This document shows, piece by piece, positions 1 through 6,972 of a DNA stretch of 11,089 nucleotides. Within the stretch, counting starts at the first letter, position 1. Each line of letters begins with the position of its first letter. Made by a program: the position numbers and the translations under genes. Source of the stretch: Clostridia bacterium. GTDB lineage: Bacteria > Bacillota > Clostridia > Christensenellales > Aristaeellaceae. The notes beneath the pieces were generated by a model, which did not search any database, was not told the origin of the DNA, and saw only the letters and a list, made by a program, of their open reading frames with translations. The DNA lies in assembly GCA_017620115.1 (NCBI GenBank), contig JAFZRB010000047.1, positions 1-11,089 of the forward strand. The letters are read 5' to 3'.

Positions 1-2
1 AG

Positions 3-101
3 GCTGATACCATGCCCACCCGTCCGGATGATATGGCGATCCGCCTGAACAGGGCGCTGGCGCTGCTAGAAGGCATGAATCTGCCGGTTTACTGCGACTG
101 A
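3..101 (+). CDS. C-terminal end of an unidentified protein (5' end outside window)
   Basis: A plus-strand frame is open from the left edge and ends with TGA at 99-101, giving 32 residues that finish in NLPVYCD. I do not recognise the family from so short a tail, and no motif is visible. The main support for coding is position: the stop codon lies two bases before a strong bidirectional hairpin terminator at 104-139, as expected for the end of a transcription unit. The gene would converge on the heparinase-like gene. The other two plus-strand frames here contain early stops. A chance open frame of this length cannot be excluded. Confidence 0.5.
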   Translation, partial: ADTMPTRPDDMAIRLNRALALLEGMNLPVYCD

Positions 102-103
102 TG

Positions 104-139
104 AAAACGAGCTTCCCGGCGCGCCGGAAAGCTCGTTTT
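104..139. terminator. Bidirectional intrinsic terminator between convergent genes
   Basis: Two 17-base arms (104-120 and 123-139) are inverted repeats with one non-Watson-Crick position, around a GGCGCGCC core. The arms begin AAAACGAGCTT and end AAGCTCGTTTT, so a T-run closes the stem in both transcription directions. The single mismatch is C-A in a plus-strand transcript but becomes a G-U wobble in a minus-strand transcript, so the hairpin is slightly better for the minus-strand operon. It lies 4 bases past the heparinase-like stop codon on one side and 2 bases past the partial plus-strand gene on the other. Confidence 0.85.
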
Positions 140-143
140 GCGT

Positions 144-1799
144 CTACCATGTCAGCGAGAAAGCGGACTCGCCGCCGGAAGGGGCGTAGTCGATCAGGTA
201 GAGGGTCTCCAGCGGCTTCATGCCGATGTTCGACACCAGCCGCGGCACGAAGGTGCGCGTGGAAATCGACGGTTTTGCCGGGCCGGACAGGATGCAGCCC
301 GCGATGCGTACCGTCCCATCCGGTTCTACCGTCGGCTCGACACGCGTCACGATGCGTTCCACGACCGATTGCGCGCCGGTGACGCTGTCGCGCAGCTCCA
401 CGCCGTCCGGCAAAAGACACCATGTGCGGACGACCGTCACACCCCCGATGTCGTAGGCCGCCGACAGGTCGATCACGATCTCGTCTTCCGATGCGGAAAT
501 GACCCGCGCCGCGCGGGCCCGGCCGGGCTTCTGGCCCTGACCGTTGATGATGGGCAGGCTGTGCCCCTCGGACATGGCGCAGATGTAGTCGGTATAGCGC
601 CTTTCTGTGAAATACCACTTGTCGTACTCCGGCCAGCCCGGATCGTCCAGCACGTATTCGCCATTGTGGATTACGACGAAGCTGCCCACGTCGTTGTGAT
701 TGTGTGACTCGTCGTTGTGGCCGCCTTTGCAGGCGAAATGATACCCCGGCCGGTTGCGGATGAACACCTGCGAGATCGGGAAATCAAACTGCGGAACGCT
801 GTTTTCTTCGCCTGAGAGCGCCTCGTCATACCAGTAGAGATTGCGCATCATCTCAAAGAAGCGGCAGCGCGCCTCGTCGCCGAACATCGCCGCGCGGGAT
901 TCGTCCGGCAGGGGCAGCTCGGGATATTCCTTTTTCAGGAAGTGATACAGCCCGATGTTGAAGTTCAGCCTGTGAGGCGAATCGGCGAACGGAAGCGTCA
1001 TATTGCCGTCGAAATAGGTGTAGAAGCCATAGCGGGCGATGGCGCGCACCTTGTCGCGCTTAAAGTAATCGATCTCGCCGCGCGTGTATTCCCGCAGCAG
1101 GTTGGCCGCATATACGAAGCTCTCGAACCCATAAGACCAGTACAGCGCGCCTTCGGTGCAGTAGCCGTCGTCCTGATAGCTGGAGAGGAAATCCTCCAGG
1201 CTGTCCATCAGGTTGGGGAGGGCCCGCCTGAATTCTTCATCGAGCCCCAGATAGATGAACGTTGTGATCACGCCGTGCGCGCATACGGACGACCAGTTGC
1301 TCCTGCTCCACTTGCTTGGGGCTTTGAGGTACGGCTCCACGATGCGCCGGCGGAGCTCGTACAGCATGCGGGCGCACACCTCCGGGTCGAGCCGGTCGCG
1401 GCAGAGATACCATATTTCAGCCAGCATGAACGCGGTTTCGGAGGCGAAGAGGTCTATGCGCGTGATCTCCTCTTCGATGGTGTGCTCCTTCGCGATGTGC
1501 GCGGGCAGCGCCCAGGTGTATTCTTCGCAGATGGCGCACAGCGTGTCCTCCAGGTCTGGAAGGTACTCCTCATGTCCGGAGAGCGCCATGGCGGCGAACA
1601 CATCGCACCTCTTGCGCACGTCGAAGTAATAGGCCTCATACTCAACGCGGCTGCCGGTCGTCTGGTACAGCCTGAACACGGAATACGGTATGGCGGGAAT
1701 GGGTCTGGCGCGGTATTCCTCCGCCATCCGGGGAAAATCCTTCAGATAGCGCCGCGTGTAGCGGTTGTCCGGTATGCGCTTCGAGAGAAAGTTGTACAT
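144..1799 (-). CDS. Heparinase II/III-family protein, probable cytoplasmic polysaccharide lyase
   Basis: The 551-residue protein has the layout of the heparinase II/III superfamily: an N-terminal helical (alpha/alpha) toroid and a C-terminal beta-sandwich from about residue 340. The clearest signature is the run GGHNDESHNHNDVGSF at residues 359-374, with HNHND at 366-370. This is the family's hallmark at the start of the sheet domain and contributes an active-site or metal-site histidine. Other conserved-looking blocks are the NW...H motif (168-175) and DDGYCTEGALYWSYG (210-224), which contains candidate catalytic tyrosines. Characterised relatives cleave uronic-acid glycans (heparin, heparan sulfate, alginate) by beta-elimination; the substrate here is not determinable. 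No signal peptide is visible, so it probably acts on imported oligosaccharides. The ATG at 1799 is supported by AAAAGGAG about 8 bases upstream. The gene starts 19 bp after the propeller gene and is the last in the operon, directly before the terminator. Confidence 0.85.
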   Translation of the reverse strand: MYNFLSKRIPDNRYTRRYLKDFPRMAEEYRARPIPAIPYSVFRLYQTTGSRVEYEAYYFDVRKRCDVFAAMALSGHEEYLPDLEDTLCAICEEYTWALPAHIAKEHTIEEEITRIDLFASETAFMLAEIWYLCRDRLDPEVCARMLYELRRRIVEPYLKAPSKWSRSNWSSVCAHGVITTFIYLGLDEEFRRALPNLMDSLEDFLSSYQDDGYCTEGALYWSYGFESFVYAANLLREYTRGEIDYFKRDKVRAIARYGFYTYFDGNMTLPFADSPHRLNFNIGLYHFLKKEYPELPLPDESRAAMFGDEARCRFFEMMRNLYWYDEALSGEENSVPQFDFPISQVFIRNRPGYHFACKGGHNDESHNHNDVGSFVVIHNGEYVLDDPGWPEYDKWYFTERRYTDYICAMSEGHSLPIINGQGQKPGRARAARVISASEDEIVIDLSAAYDIGGVTVVRTWCLLPDGVELRDSVTGAQSVVERIVTRVEPTVEPDGTVRIAGCILSGPAKPSISTRTFVPRLVSNIGMKPLETLYLIDYAPSGGESAFSLTW

Positions 1800-1818
1800 G
1801 GCCGTCTCCTTTTCCGCG

Positions 1819-3132
1819 TCAGTCGTCGTATTCCACCAGCATCACCGCGTCGCAGTGCCAGCCGCCGGTGTGGGCGGCGTAGACGCCCTCGTGCCAGTAG
1901 ACGGGCAGGTTGTCCTGCGCATGGATCGGCACGATGGGCCGCCAGATCTTCTGCTGATCGGGCGTCGCCAGGCGGCGGATCACCTGTTCGAGGCCGTAGG
2001 TCGCGCCGCGATCTGCCGAAACATAGCTTTCCAGAAGGCGCTCCGCGCCGTCGAAGCGGGCGATGAACACGCGGTCCGTGTTGATCGTCTCGCCATGATG
2101 CCGCGCGTGGATACCCGCGGCGCCCACGCCGTAATAGCAGGCCATGCCGCCCACGTAGGTCTGCGAACCGTCCAGCTGCGTGTCCGGCGAGAGGAATTCG
2201 CCGCCCTTGCATATGGGCGCGGACAGCCGGAAGCCGTCTTCCCGCCAGGAGGCGATATAATACGTGATGGTCTCGGGCCTGTTGAGCTCGAACGTCGCCA
2301 GACCCACACGGTACGGAAGCGTCGGCGCGACTTCGAGCAGGCGCACGGTCGTGCCTTCCGGCGAATCATACACGACATCCAGCGCGCTCAGCGTCAGCTC
2401 GCCCGCTTCGCCTTCTGCGAACAGGCTCATGCCGTTTTGCCTGCCGTCCAGCCGCAGCAGACTGCCTTCGTCGTCGAAGATGCCCGCGCGGATGGTATGA
2501 TCTTTCGAGATGCGCGGATGGCCGTACAGCGCGAAGAACCACTGTTCGCGGATACCGCTTTTTTCATCCAGCACGAGCTGTTTGCGCACATCGAAATAGA
2601 ACAGCCCGCCCGCGTCCGATTTGAGGAAGGTGTGCGGCGCGCTCCAGGTCTCGCCCTCGTCGGGGGAGCGGCGGAACTCCCACGTGACGCTGTTCACGCG
2701 CGTGAACAGCCACAGCTCATGCCGCCTTGTGTTCTCGAACAACTGCGCGTAGGTCACGCTGCTCTGATAGGTCAGCACCTTTTCGGGGCCGAAGCTTTCG
2801 ATGTCGTAGGGCCTGTCCGTCACGCGGTATTTGAGCGTGTGCGTGGCGGCATGGGCGGTGTAGGCCACGATGATCCGCCCGTTCTCCATGATGCAGATGG
2901 AGGGCGAGTTGTGCTCGTCCGCGTAGGAGCCGTTCAGGCGGCACAGGCACACGTCGCGGCTGAGCGCGCGGCTGCACTTGGCGTCCAGCTCCTTTACGTG
3001 AATTTCGCCCATGTCGGTAAAATAAGCGATGTACGTCTTGCCGTTCATGCCCACGACGGCCTTTTCATTGATCCACCAGTCCGTGTTGGCGCGCTTGATG
3101 CGGCGTTCCACGGCCCTGTCGCTGATGATCAT
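1819..3132 (-). CDS. BNR-repeat beta-propeller protein, putative polysaccharide lyase or glycosidase (BNR-4 type)
   Basis: The 437-residue protein reads as a beta-propeller. It has two Asp-box (BNR) motifs of the form S-x-D-x-G-x-T-W/Y: S156-W163 and S372-Y379. The N-terminal block DEHNSP (72-77) followed by YTAH (91-94) matches the pattern of the BNR-4 family, which includes ulvan lyases of PL24/PL25; the rhamnose-glucuronate lyases (PL42) and GH145 rhamnosidases are also propellers. As I recall, ulvan lyases place two active-site histidines about 20 residues apart; here H74 and H94 have that spacing, and R154/R155 could be the charge-neutralising arginine. These assignments are inference. 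There is no signal peptide, so the location is probably cytoplasmic. The gene begins 33 bp after the LplC-like permease with only a weak ribosome-binding site (GGTGAAGAG), suggesting modest or coupled translation. Alternatives are a sialidase-like or non-catalytic propeller. Confidence 0.72.
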   Translation of the reverse strand: MIISDRAVERRIKRANTDWWINEKAVVGMNGKTYIAYFTDMGEIHVKELDAKCSRALSRDVCLCRLNGSYADEHNSPSICIMENGRIIVAYTAHAATHTLKYRVTDRPYDIESFGPEKVLTYQSSVTYAQLFENTRRHELWLFTRVNSVTWEFRRSPDEGETWSAPHTFLKSDAGGLFYFDVRKQLVLDEKSGIREQWFFALYGHPRISKDHTIRAGIFDDEGSLLRLDGRQNGMSLFAEGEAGELTLSALDVVYDSPEGTTVRLLEVAPTLPYRVGLATFELNRPETITYYIASWREDGFRLSAPICKGGEFLSPDTQLDGSQTYVGGMACYYGVGAAGIHARHHGETINTDRVFIARFDGAERLLESYVSADRGATYGLEQVIRRLATPDQQKIWRPIVPIHAQDNLPVYWHEGVYAAHTGGWHCDAVMLVEYDD

Positions 3133-3165
3133 TTTCTCTTCACCCGCTTTCTTATCTGTTTATGA

Positions 3166-4092
3166 TCAGCCCTTCAGCGAGCCGATCATAACGCCCTTGA
3201 CAAAGTACTTCTGAATAAAGGGATAAACGCACAGGATCGGAACCGTGGCCACGACGATCAGCGAATACTTGAGCAGATCCGCCATGCCCTGCATCGCGAT
3301 GGCCGATTCGGGATCGACGATGTCGCTCACGTCGATCTGGTTCATGACCAGGATCTCCCGCAGGAATATCTGCAGCGGATACTTGTTGGAATCCGACAGG
3401 TAAATGAAGGCGCTGAAATAGGAATTCCAGTGGCCGATGGCGTACTGCATGGCGATAACCGCGATGACCGCCTTGGACAGCGGCAGGACGAATTCAAAGA
3501 AGAAGCGGAAGTCGCTGCAACCGTCGATCTGCGTCGCCTGAAGCAGGTCGTCCGGGATCGTCGAGTTGAAAAAGGTGCGCGTGACGATCATCTGGGATAC
3601 CCCCAGCGCGCCGGGCAACACCATGACCCACACGCTGTTGAGCAGCCTCAAATCGCGCATCACGAGGTAGGAGGGGATCATGCCGCCGCCGAAGAGCATC
3701 GTGAAAGTAAACAGAAAGGTAAAAAAACCGCGGTGAGGGAGGGTTTTCCGCGCCAGCGGATAGGCGCAGATGAGCGTGATCGAGACGTTGATAAACGTTC
3801 CCAACACGGTGTAGAGAATGGTGTTTCGATAGCCAATCCAAACGCGGGCGTTGTCAAACACGCGCTTGTAACCCTCCAGACTCGGATCGACCGGCCAGAA
3901 CACCACCTGGCCCGTACTGACGGCGTTGGCGGAGGAGAAGGAGCAGGAGAGGATGTAGATGAGCGGGTAAAGTACCAGCAGCGTCAGCAGGATGACCACG
4001 GCGTAACTGATGGCGTAGAAAACCTTGTCGTCAGTGGAACGGCGCAGCTTCATGCGCCGCCGGTTGAGCCTGACCGCCTGGTTTTTCATCAT
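3166..4092 (-). CDS. Carbohydrate ABC transporter permease, LplC/YtcP-like (CUT1, MalG-type)
   Basis: This is the second inner-membrane permease of a CUT1 sugar importer, 308 residues with about six membrane segments (first at about 27-50). The cytoplasmic EAA loop, which docks the ATPase, is at 183-207 with IDG at 189-191 and LPLSK at 203-207. Its opening reads LLQATQIDG rather than the textbook EAA form. The blocks FGGGMIPSYLV (134-144) and the C-terminal FVKGVMIGSLKG (297-308) are characteristic of the LplC/YtcP branch, which handles complex or uronic-acid oligosaccharides in Firmicutes. GGAGG lies 9 bases before the ATG at 4092. A second ATG is the very next codon, so the start is uncertain by one residue. 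The gap to the LplB-like gene is only 18 bp, so the two are certainly co-transcribed and probably pair as a heterodimer. Confidence 0.93.
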   Translation of the reverse strand: MMKNQAVRLNRRRMKLRRSTDDKVFYAISYAVVILLTLLVLYPLIYILSCSFSSANAVSTGQVVFWPVDPSLEGYKRVFDNARVWIGYRNTILYTVLGTFINVSITLICAYPLARKTLPHRGFFTFLFTFTMLFGGGMIPSYLVMRDLRLLNSVWVMVLPGALGVSQMIVTRTFFNSTIPDDLLQATQIDGCSDFRFFFEFVLPLSKAVIAVIAMQYAIGHWNSYFSAFIYLSDSNKYPLQIFLREILVMNQIDVSDIVDPESAIAMQGMADLLKYSLIVVATVPILCVYPFIQKYFVKGVMIGSLKG

Positions 4093-4110
4093 GTTCTTCG
4101 CCCTCCTTCC

Positions 4111-5031
4111 TTACCACAGACTGGTTTCGCTCACGCGGCGGGAGATCATATTGACCGTCGTGATGAGGATCAGATTGACAACGGAATTGAACATGCCGAT
4201 GGCGGTGGAATAGGAATAGTCGTTGCCGACGCCCGCCCCCAGGCCCTTTTTGTAGACGAAGGTGGAAATGATTTCGCTGGCGCTGAGGTTCAGGCTGTTC
4301 TGCATGAGGTAGGTCTTTTCAAAACCTATGCTCATGATGGAGCCCATTCTGAGAATCAGCATGATGACGATCGTCGGGACCAGCGCCGGGAAATCGATGT
4401 GAATGACGCGCTGGAAGCGGGACGCGCCGTCCACCTCGGCAGCCTCGTGTAGCTCGGCGCTTACGTTGGTCAGCGCGGCGATGTAGATGATCGAGTTGTA
4501 GCCGAAGCCCTGCCACACGCCCGACCACACGTAAAGGTGCTTGAAGGCCGCCGGCTTCGCGAAGAGATCGGAGGCCATATTGCCCGTCAGCGCCTGATAA
4601 GCCTTCCCATACAGGCCGATCATCGGATGGAAGATCTGCATCAGCATGCCCACCAGAACGACGGTCGAGATGAAGTGGGGCATATAGGTGATGGTCTGGA
4701 CGACCTTCTTGAGTTTATTGTGCTCCACCACATTGAGCACCAGCGCGAACATGATGGGGAAGGGGAAAGCCGCCAGAAGGGCGTAGATCGAAAGCGTCAG
4801 CGTGTTGACGATGACCGCCTGGAACTGATAGGCGTTGAAGAATTTGATGAAGTTCTTGAAGCCGACCCACGGGCTGCCCCAGATGCCCTGAACGATGTTG
4901 AACTTCTTAAAGGCGATCTGCAAACCGAACATGGGCCAGTAAGCGAAGATCAGAATGTAGGCCACCGGGAGGATGAGAAAGACATACAGCTGCCAGTGCT
5001 GTCTGTATCTCTTGATCTGTTTGCTGAGCAT
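4111..5031 (-). CDS. Carbohydrate ABC transporter permease, LplB/YteP-like (CUT1, MalF-type)
   Basis: This 306-residue membrane protein is the first permease of the importer. The first hydrophobic segment is at about 14-31 and five more follow. The EAA loop is well preserved: ELHEAAEVDGA at 193-203, continuing to FPAL at 214-217. The block after it, from SIGFEKTYLMQN (234-245) to the SASEIISTFVYKKGL stretch (250-264), and the DYSYSTAIGMFNS block (271-283), are typical of LplB/YteP relatives. The start at 5031 has AAAGGA about 7 bases upstream. It follows the binding-protein gene after a 123-bp spacer carrying a large inverted repeat, and precedes its partner permease by 18 bp. No nucleotide-binding subunit is encoded alongside. 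Such importers in Firmicutes usually share an MsmX-type ATPase encoded elsewhere (known for the family, inferred here). Confidence 0.93.
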   Translation of the reverse strand: MLSKQIKRYRQHWQLYVFLILPVAYILIFAYWPMFGLQIAFKKFNIVQGIWGSPWVGFKNFIKFFNAYQFQAVIVNTLTLSIYALLAAFPFPIMFALVLNVVEHNKLKKVVQTITYMPHFISTVVLVGMLMQIFHPMIGLYGKAYQALTGNMASDLFAKPAAFKHLYVWSGVWQGFGYNSIIYIAALTNVSAELHEAAEVDGASRFQRVIHIDFPALVPTIVIMLILRMGSIMSIGFEKTYLMQNSLNLSASEIISTFVYKKGLGAGVGNDYSYSTAIGMFNSVVNLILITTVNMISRRVSETSLW

Positions 5032-5038
5032 AGCCGTT

Positions 5039-5044
5039 TCCTTT
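5039..5044 (-). promoter_or_regulatory. Ribosome-binding site of the LplB-like permease
   Basis: AAAGGA on the minus strand lies 7 bases before the ATG at 5031. It is clearly weaker than the AAGGAGG of the binding-protein gene. This fits the usual need for far more binding protein than permease. Confidence 0.6.
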
Positions 5045-5077
5045 CTGAGCGCATCGGTCCGGGCGCGTCAGGGCCGC

Positions 5078-5141
5078 CTGAACGGAAGCGACCCTGCCCC
5101 CACTGACAGAGAGCAAGGTCGCGTTCGGGGCAGCCGTTCAG
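5078..5141 (-). other. Intercistronic structured element (nested or pseudoknotted inverted repeats)
   Basis: Three perfect inverted repeats are interleaved here. Outer arms CTGAACGG/CCGTTCAG lie at 5078-5085 and 5134-5141. GCGACC/GGTCGC lie at 5088-5093 and 5117-5122. CTGCCCC/GGGGCAG lie at 5094-5100 and 5127-5133. Because the two inner pairs cross each other, the transcript could form an H-type pseudoknot inside the outer stem, or switch between two hairpins. It sits 13 bases after the binding-protein stop codon and about 50 bases before the permease start. In the minus-strand transcript no U-run follows, so it is not a standard terminator for the operon. A role in 3' protection or processing of the binding-protein mRNA is inferred. 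Confidence 0.7.
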
Positions 5142-5154
5142 TTGCCGTTTTTCT

Positions 5155-6786
5155 TTAGTTCTCGCCGTACATGCGGGCGTAGCAGCTGTTGACGGCGGCC
5201 ATATACTGATCGAGGCCCATCTTGCTGAACTCGCCGACGTAGGCGTCCCATTCATTCTCCACGTCGCGCACGCCGGTGATGAACTCGGAGAAGGACTGCA
5301 GCACGTAGCCGTTGATGGTCGCGCGCAGCTCGGTCACGACTTCCTGCTCCTCCTCGTTGAACACCAGTCCATTGACGATGGGCTTGGCGGTCTCATACTC
5401 GCCCATGATGTTCTGACCCATGGCGTAGGCGGCGTTGTAAGCCAGCGCGTCGGGCGCGGCGGCCTGGCCGGCGGTCACGCGGTCGCTCAGGATGCGCGGG
5501 CCGGTCTGCGCCCACCACTGGTTCTGCAGCACGCCCCAGGAGGAGAGAACCTGCATGAAGGGCTTGAAGCCCAGGGTCTCGAAGGTGCCCACGGCCTCTT
5601 CGGAGGGCTGGATCCAGTCGACGCCCTCTTCGCCGTAGCGGGTCCAGATGCTCATGAGATCGGAGCACAGATAGTCGCCCAGGCGGAAAGCCGCGACGGG
5701 CTCTTTGCAGTTGACGGTGATGACCATGCCGATGCCGGGCACCTGCTCGGTCCACTGATGGTTCTTCACGCCGTTGGGGCCCTCCAGCGGGTCGAGGCAG
5801 GTGTAGAAGCCGCGGCGGGGATCGGTGGCGCCTAGGTTGGTGGCGGAGATGCGGGCCACGCAGCCGACGACTTCGGGCTCAGGATTCATGACGGCGGTCA
5901 GGGACGCGGCGTCCTGCGTGATGGAAAGCTCAGAGATGAGGCCCTCCTCCACTAGGGAGCGGATCCATTTCACGCCTTCCTTCCATTCGTCCTTGTTGGC
6001 GGCGAACTCGATGGTGCCGTCGTCCATGCGCAGATAGTAGTTCTCCTGCGTATAGATGAAGGGGTTCATGAGGAATCGCATCAGGTTGGAGCCCAGGGTG
6101 TTCTTCTCGCCCATGAGCGGGATCTCGTCGGCCTCGCCGTTACCGTTCGGGTCGCTGTTCTTGAAGGCGCGGAGCATATCGGCGAATTCATCGGTGGTCT
6201 TGGGGAATTCCATGCCAAGCTCGTCGAGCCAAGGCTTGTAGACCAGCATGCGGCTGCCGGAGAGGCTGTTGTTCAGGAAGCCGTGATAGTAGAACACGCC
6301 GTAGATCTCGCCGTCGTAGCAGGTGACGAAGGGCAGCAGATCTTCCTTTTTCAGGTTGTTCAGCGCGAGTGTCTCGTCGATGAAGCCGGTCTCGGTCTGA
6401 TAGTACTCGGTGGTGGGAATAATCATGCCCATCTGGCCGTACTTGACCAGATTGCCCGTGCCGCCCAGACCGTGCATGATGACGTCCGGAAGCTCCTGGC
6501 CGCCCGCCATCATCATCAGCTCGACCTTCTGAATCAGCTCGTTGCCGTCGCTGGGCAGCTCGACGAACTGCAGATCCACGTTCAGATCCTTTTCAATGCG
6601 CAGCGTCTGAGCGTTGGTTTCCCAGTCCTCGACCACGGAGCTCTGGGGCACGCCGACGGTAAAGGTGATGGTTTCGCTGGACAGCGGAATCTCACCGGGC
6701 GCCGAGAGCTCGACGGCCATGGCGGACGATGAAACCGCAAGCGCCGCGACCATCAGGAGCGCGAAGAAGCAGCGAAACTTTTTCAT
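5155..6786 (-). CDS. Extracellular sugar-binding protein of the ABC importer, LplA/YtcQ-like
   Basis: This is the first gene of the operon. The product (543 residues from this start) is a family-1-type solute-binding protein that would capture the oligosaccharide outside the membrane and deliver it to the LplB/LplC permeases. It starts with a signal peptide, MKKFR, then a hydrophobic core, with likely cleavage after AMA at residue 24. The stretch DPNGNGEADEIPL (212-224) is a Ca-binding-like loop typical of LplA-type proteins. I place the start at 6786 rather than the in-frame ATG at 6804: AAGGAGG at 6795-6801 lies 8 bases before 6786, while the 6804 ATG overlaps that site and would put six residues (MKEVSL) before a normal signal peptide. 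There is no lipobox cysteine near the cleavage site; the only early cysteine is C6, before the core. This is unusual for a monoderm binding protein. Confidence 0.92.
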   Translation of the reverse strand: MKKFRCFFALLMVAALAVSSSAMAVELSAPGEIPLSSETITFTVGVPQSSVVEDWETNAQTLRIEKDLNVDLQFVELPSDGNELIQKVELMMMAGGQELPDVIMHGLGGTGNLVKYGQMGMIIPTTEYYQTETGFIDETLALNNLKKEDLLPFVTCYDGEIYGVFYYHGFLNNSLSGSRMLVYKPWLDELGMEFPKTTDEFADMLRAFKNSDPNGNGEADEIPLMGEKNTLGSNLMRFLMNPFIYTQENYYLRMDDGTIEFAANKDEWKEGVKWIRSLVEEGLISELSITQDAASLTAVMNPEPEVVGCVARISATNLGATDPRRGFYTCLDPLEGPNGVKNHQWTEQVPGIGMVITVNCKEPVAAFRLGDYLCSDLMSIWTRYGEEGVDWIQPSEEAVGTFETLGFKPFMQVLSSWGVLQNQWWAQTGPRILSDRVTAGQAAAPDALAYNAAYAMGQNIMGEYETAKPIVNGLVFNEEEQEVVTELRATINGYVLQSFSEFITGVRDVENEWDAYVGEFSKMGLDQYMAAVNSCYARMYGEN

Positions 6787-6794
6787 TAAGGATA

Positions 6795-6801
6795 CCTCCT
6801 T
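6795..6801 (-). promoter_or_regulatory. Strong ribosome-binding site that fixes the binding-protein start
   Basis: AAGGAGG on the minus strand lies 8 bases before the ATG at 6786, a near-ideal arrangement. The alternative ATG at 6802-6804 overlaps or adjoins this site and has no comparable site upstream. Confidence 0.88.
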
Positions 6802-6844
6802 CATTCTTGCGCGATTCTTAATATCACGCCATTTTCTACGCTAT

Positions 6845-6873
6845 ATCTTAACACCCGCATTCCTTGATGTCAA
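6845..6873 (-). promoter_or_regulatory. Sigma-A-type promoter of the transporter-lyase operon
   Basis: On the minus strand a perfect TTGACA (6868-6873) is followed by a 17-base spacer and TAAGAT (6845-6850). The -10 box matches TATAAT at 4 of 6 positions and is preceded by an extended-10 TGT. Transcription would start near 6838, leaving a leader of about 50 bases before the ATG at 6786. The imperfect palindrome CTTGATGTCAAG (6863-6874) overlaps the -35 box and might be an operator. Confidence 0.75.
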
Positions 6874-6901
6874 GAACAAATCGTAAGGATTGTTAAGGAA
6901 A

Positions 6902-6919
6902 ATGCGCTTGACAACGCAT
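6902..6919. promoter_or_regulatory. Candidate operator enclosing the plus-strand -35 box
   Basis: ATGCG (6902-6906) and CGCAT (6915-6919) form a perfect inverted repeat with an 8-base centre that contains the whole TTGACA box of the plus-strand promoter. A regulator bound here would block RNA polymerase. A lone CGCAT (6856-6860) also occurs in the spacer of the opposite promoter. No regulator gene lies in the window, so this rests on pattern and position only. Confidence 0.35.
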
Positions 6920-6935
6920 CCTCCTCCTGTATAAT
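6908..6935 (+). promoter_or_regulatory. Consensus sigma-A promoter of the 563-residue protein gene
   Basis: Perfect TTGACA (6908-6913), a 16-base spacer and perfect TATAAT (6930-6935). Both hexamers match the housekeeping consensus fully, so this promoter would be strong when not repressed. Transcription would start near 6942, leaving a short leader of about 30 bases before the GTG at 6973. Confidence 0.87.
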
Positions 6936-6960
6936 GAATGCAGCCGGGGCCTGAAGAAAC

Positions 6961-6965
6961 GGAGG
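6961..6965 (+). promoter_or_regulatory. Ribosome-binding site that supports a GTG start
   Basis: GGAGG lies 7 bases before the GTG at 6973. The next in-frame ATG (codon 9, at 6997) has no such site at a proper distance, so the GTG is chosen as the start. Confidence 0.85.
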
Positions 6966-6972
6966 GGTAAAA

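Noticed and set aside
942..2066. 374-codon plus-strand open frame opposite the heparinase-like gene
   Set aside because: Antisense shadow of a gene carrying the HNHND signature; the C-terminal part is low-complexity arginine/serine.
1765..3165. 466-codon plus-strand open frame opposite the propeller gene
   Set aside because: It is antisense to a gene with Asp-box motifs and operon spacing, has no ribosome-binding site of note, and its composition (rich in R, A, V, H) is what reading the opposite strand of a GC-rich gene gives.
3430..4452. 340-codon plus-strand open frame across both permease genes
   Set aside because: It spans two certain permease genes in antisense, is full of H, D, R and Q without any domain pattern, and has no promoter.
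6787..6804. Start of the binding protein at the upstream ATG (6804)
   Set aside because: That ATG overlaps the AAGGAGG site and adds six residues before an otherwise normal signal peptide; 6786 fits better.
6863..6874. CTTGATGTCAAG as a confirmed regulator site
   Set aside because: The arms are only 5 bp and the centre is asymmetric; part of the symmetry comes from the -35 box itself, so it is kept only as a hint inside the promoter entry.
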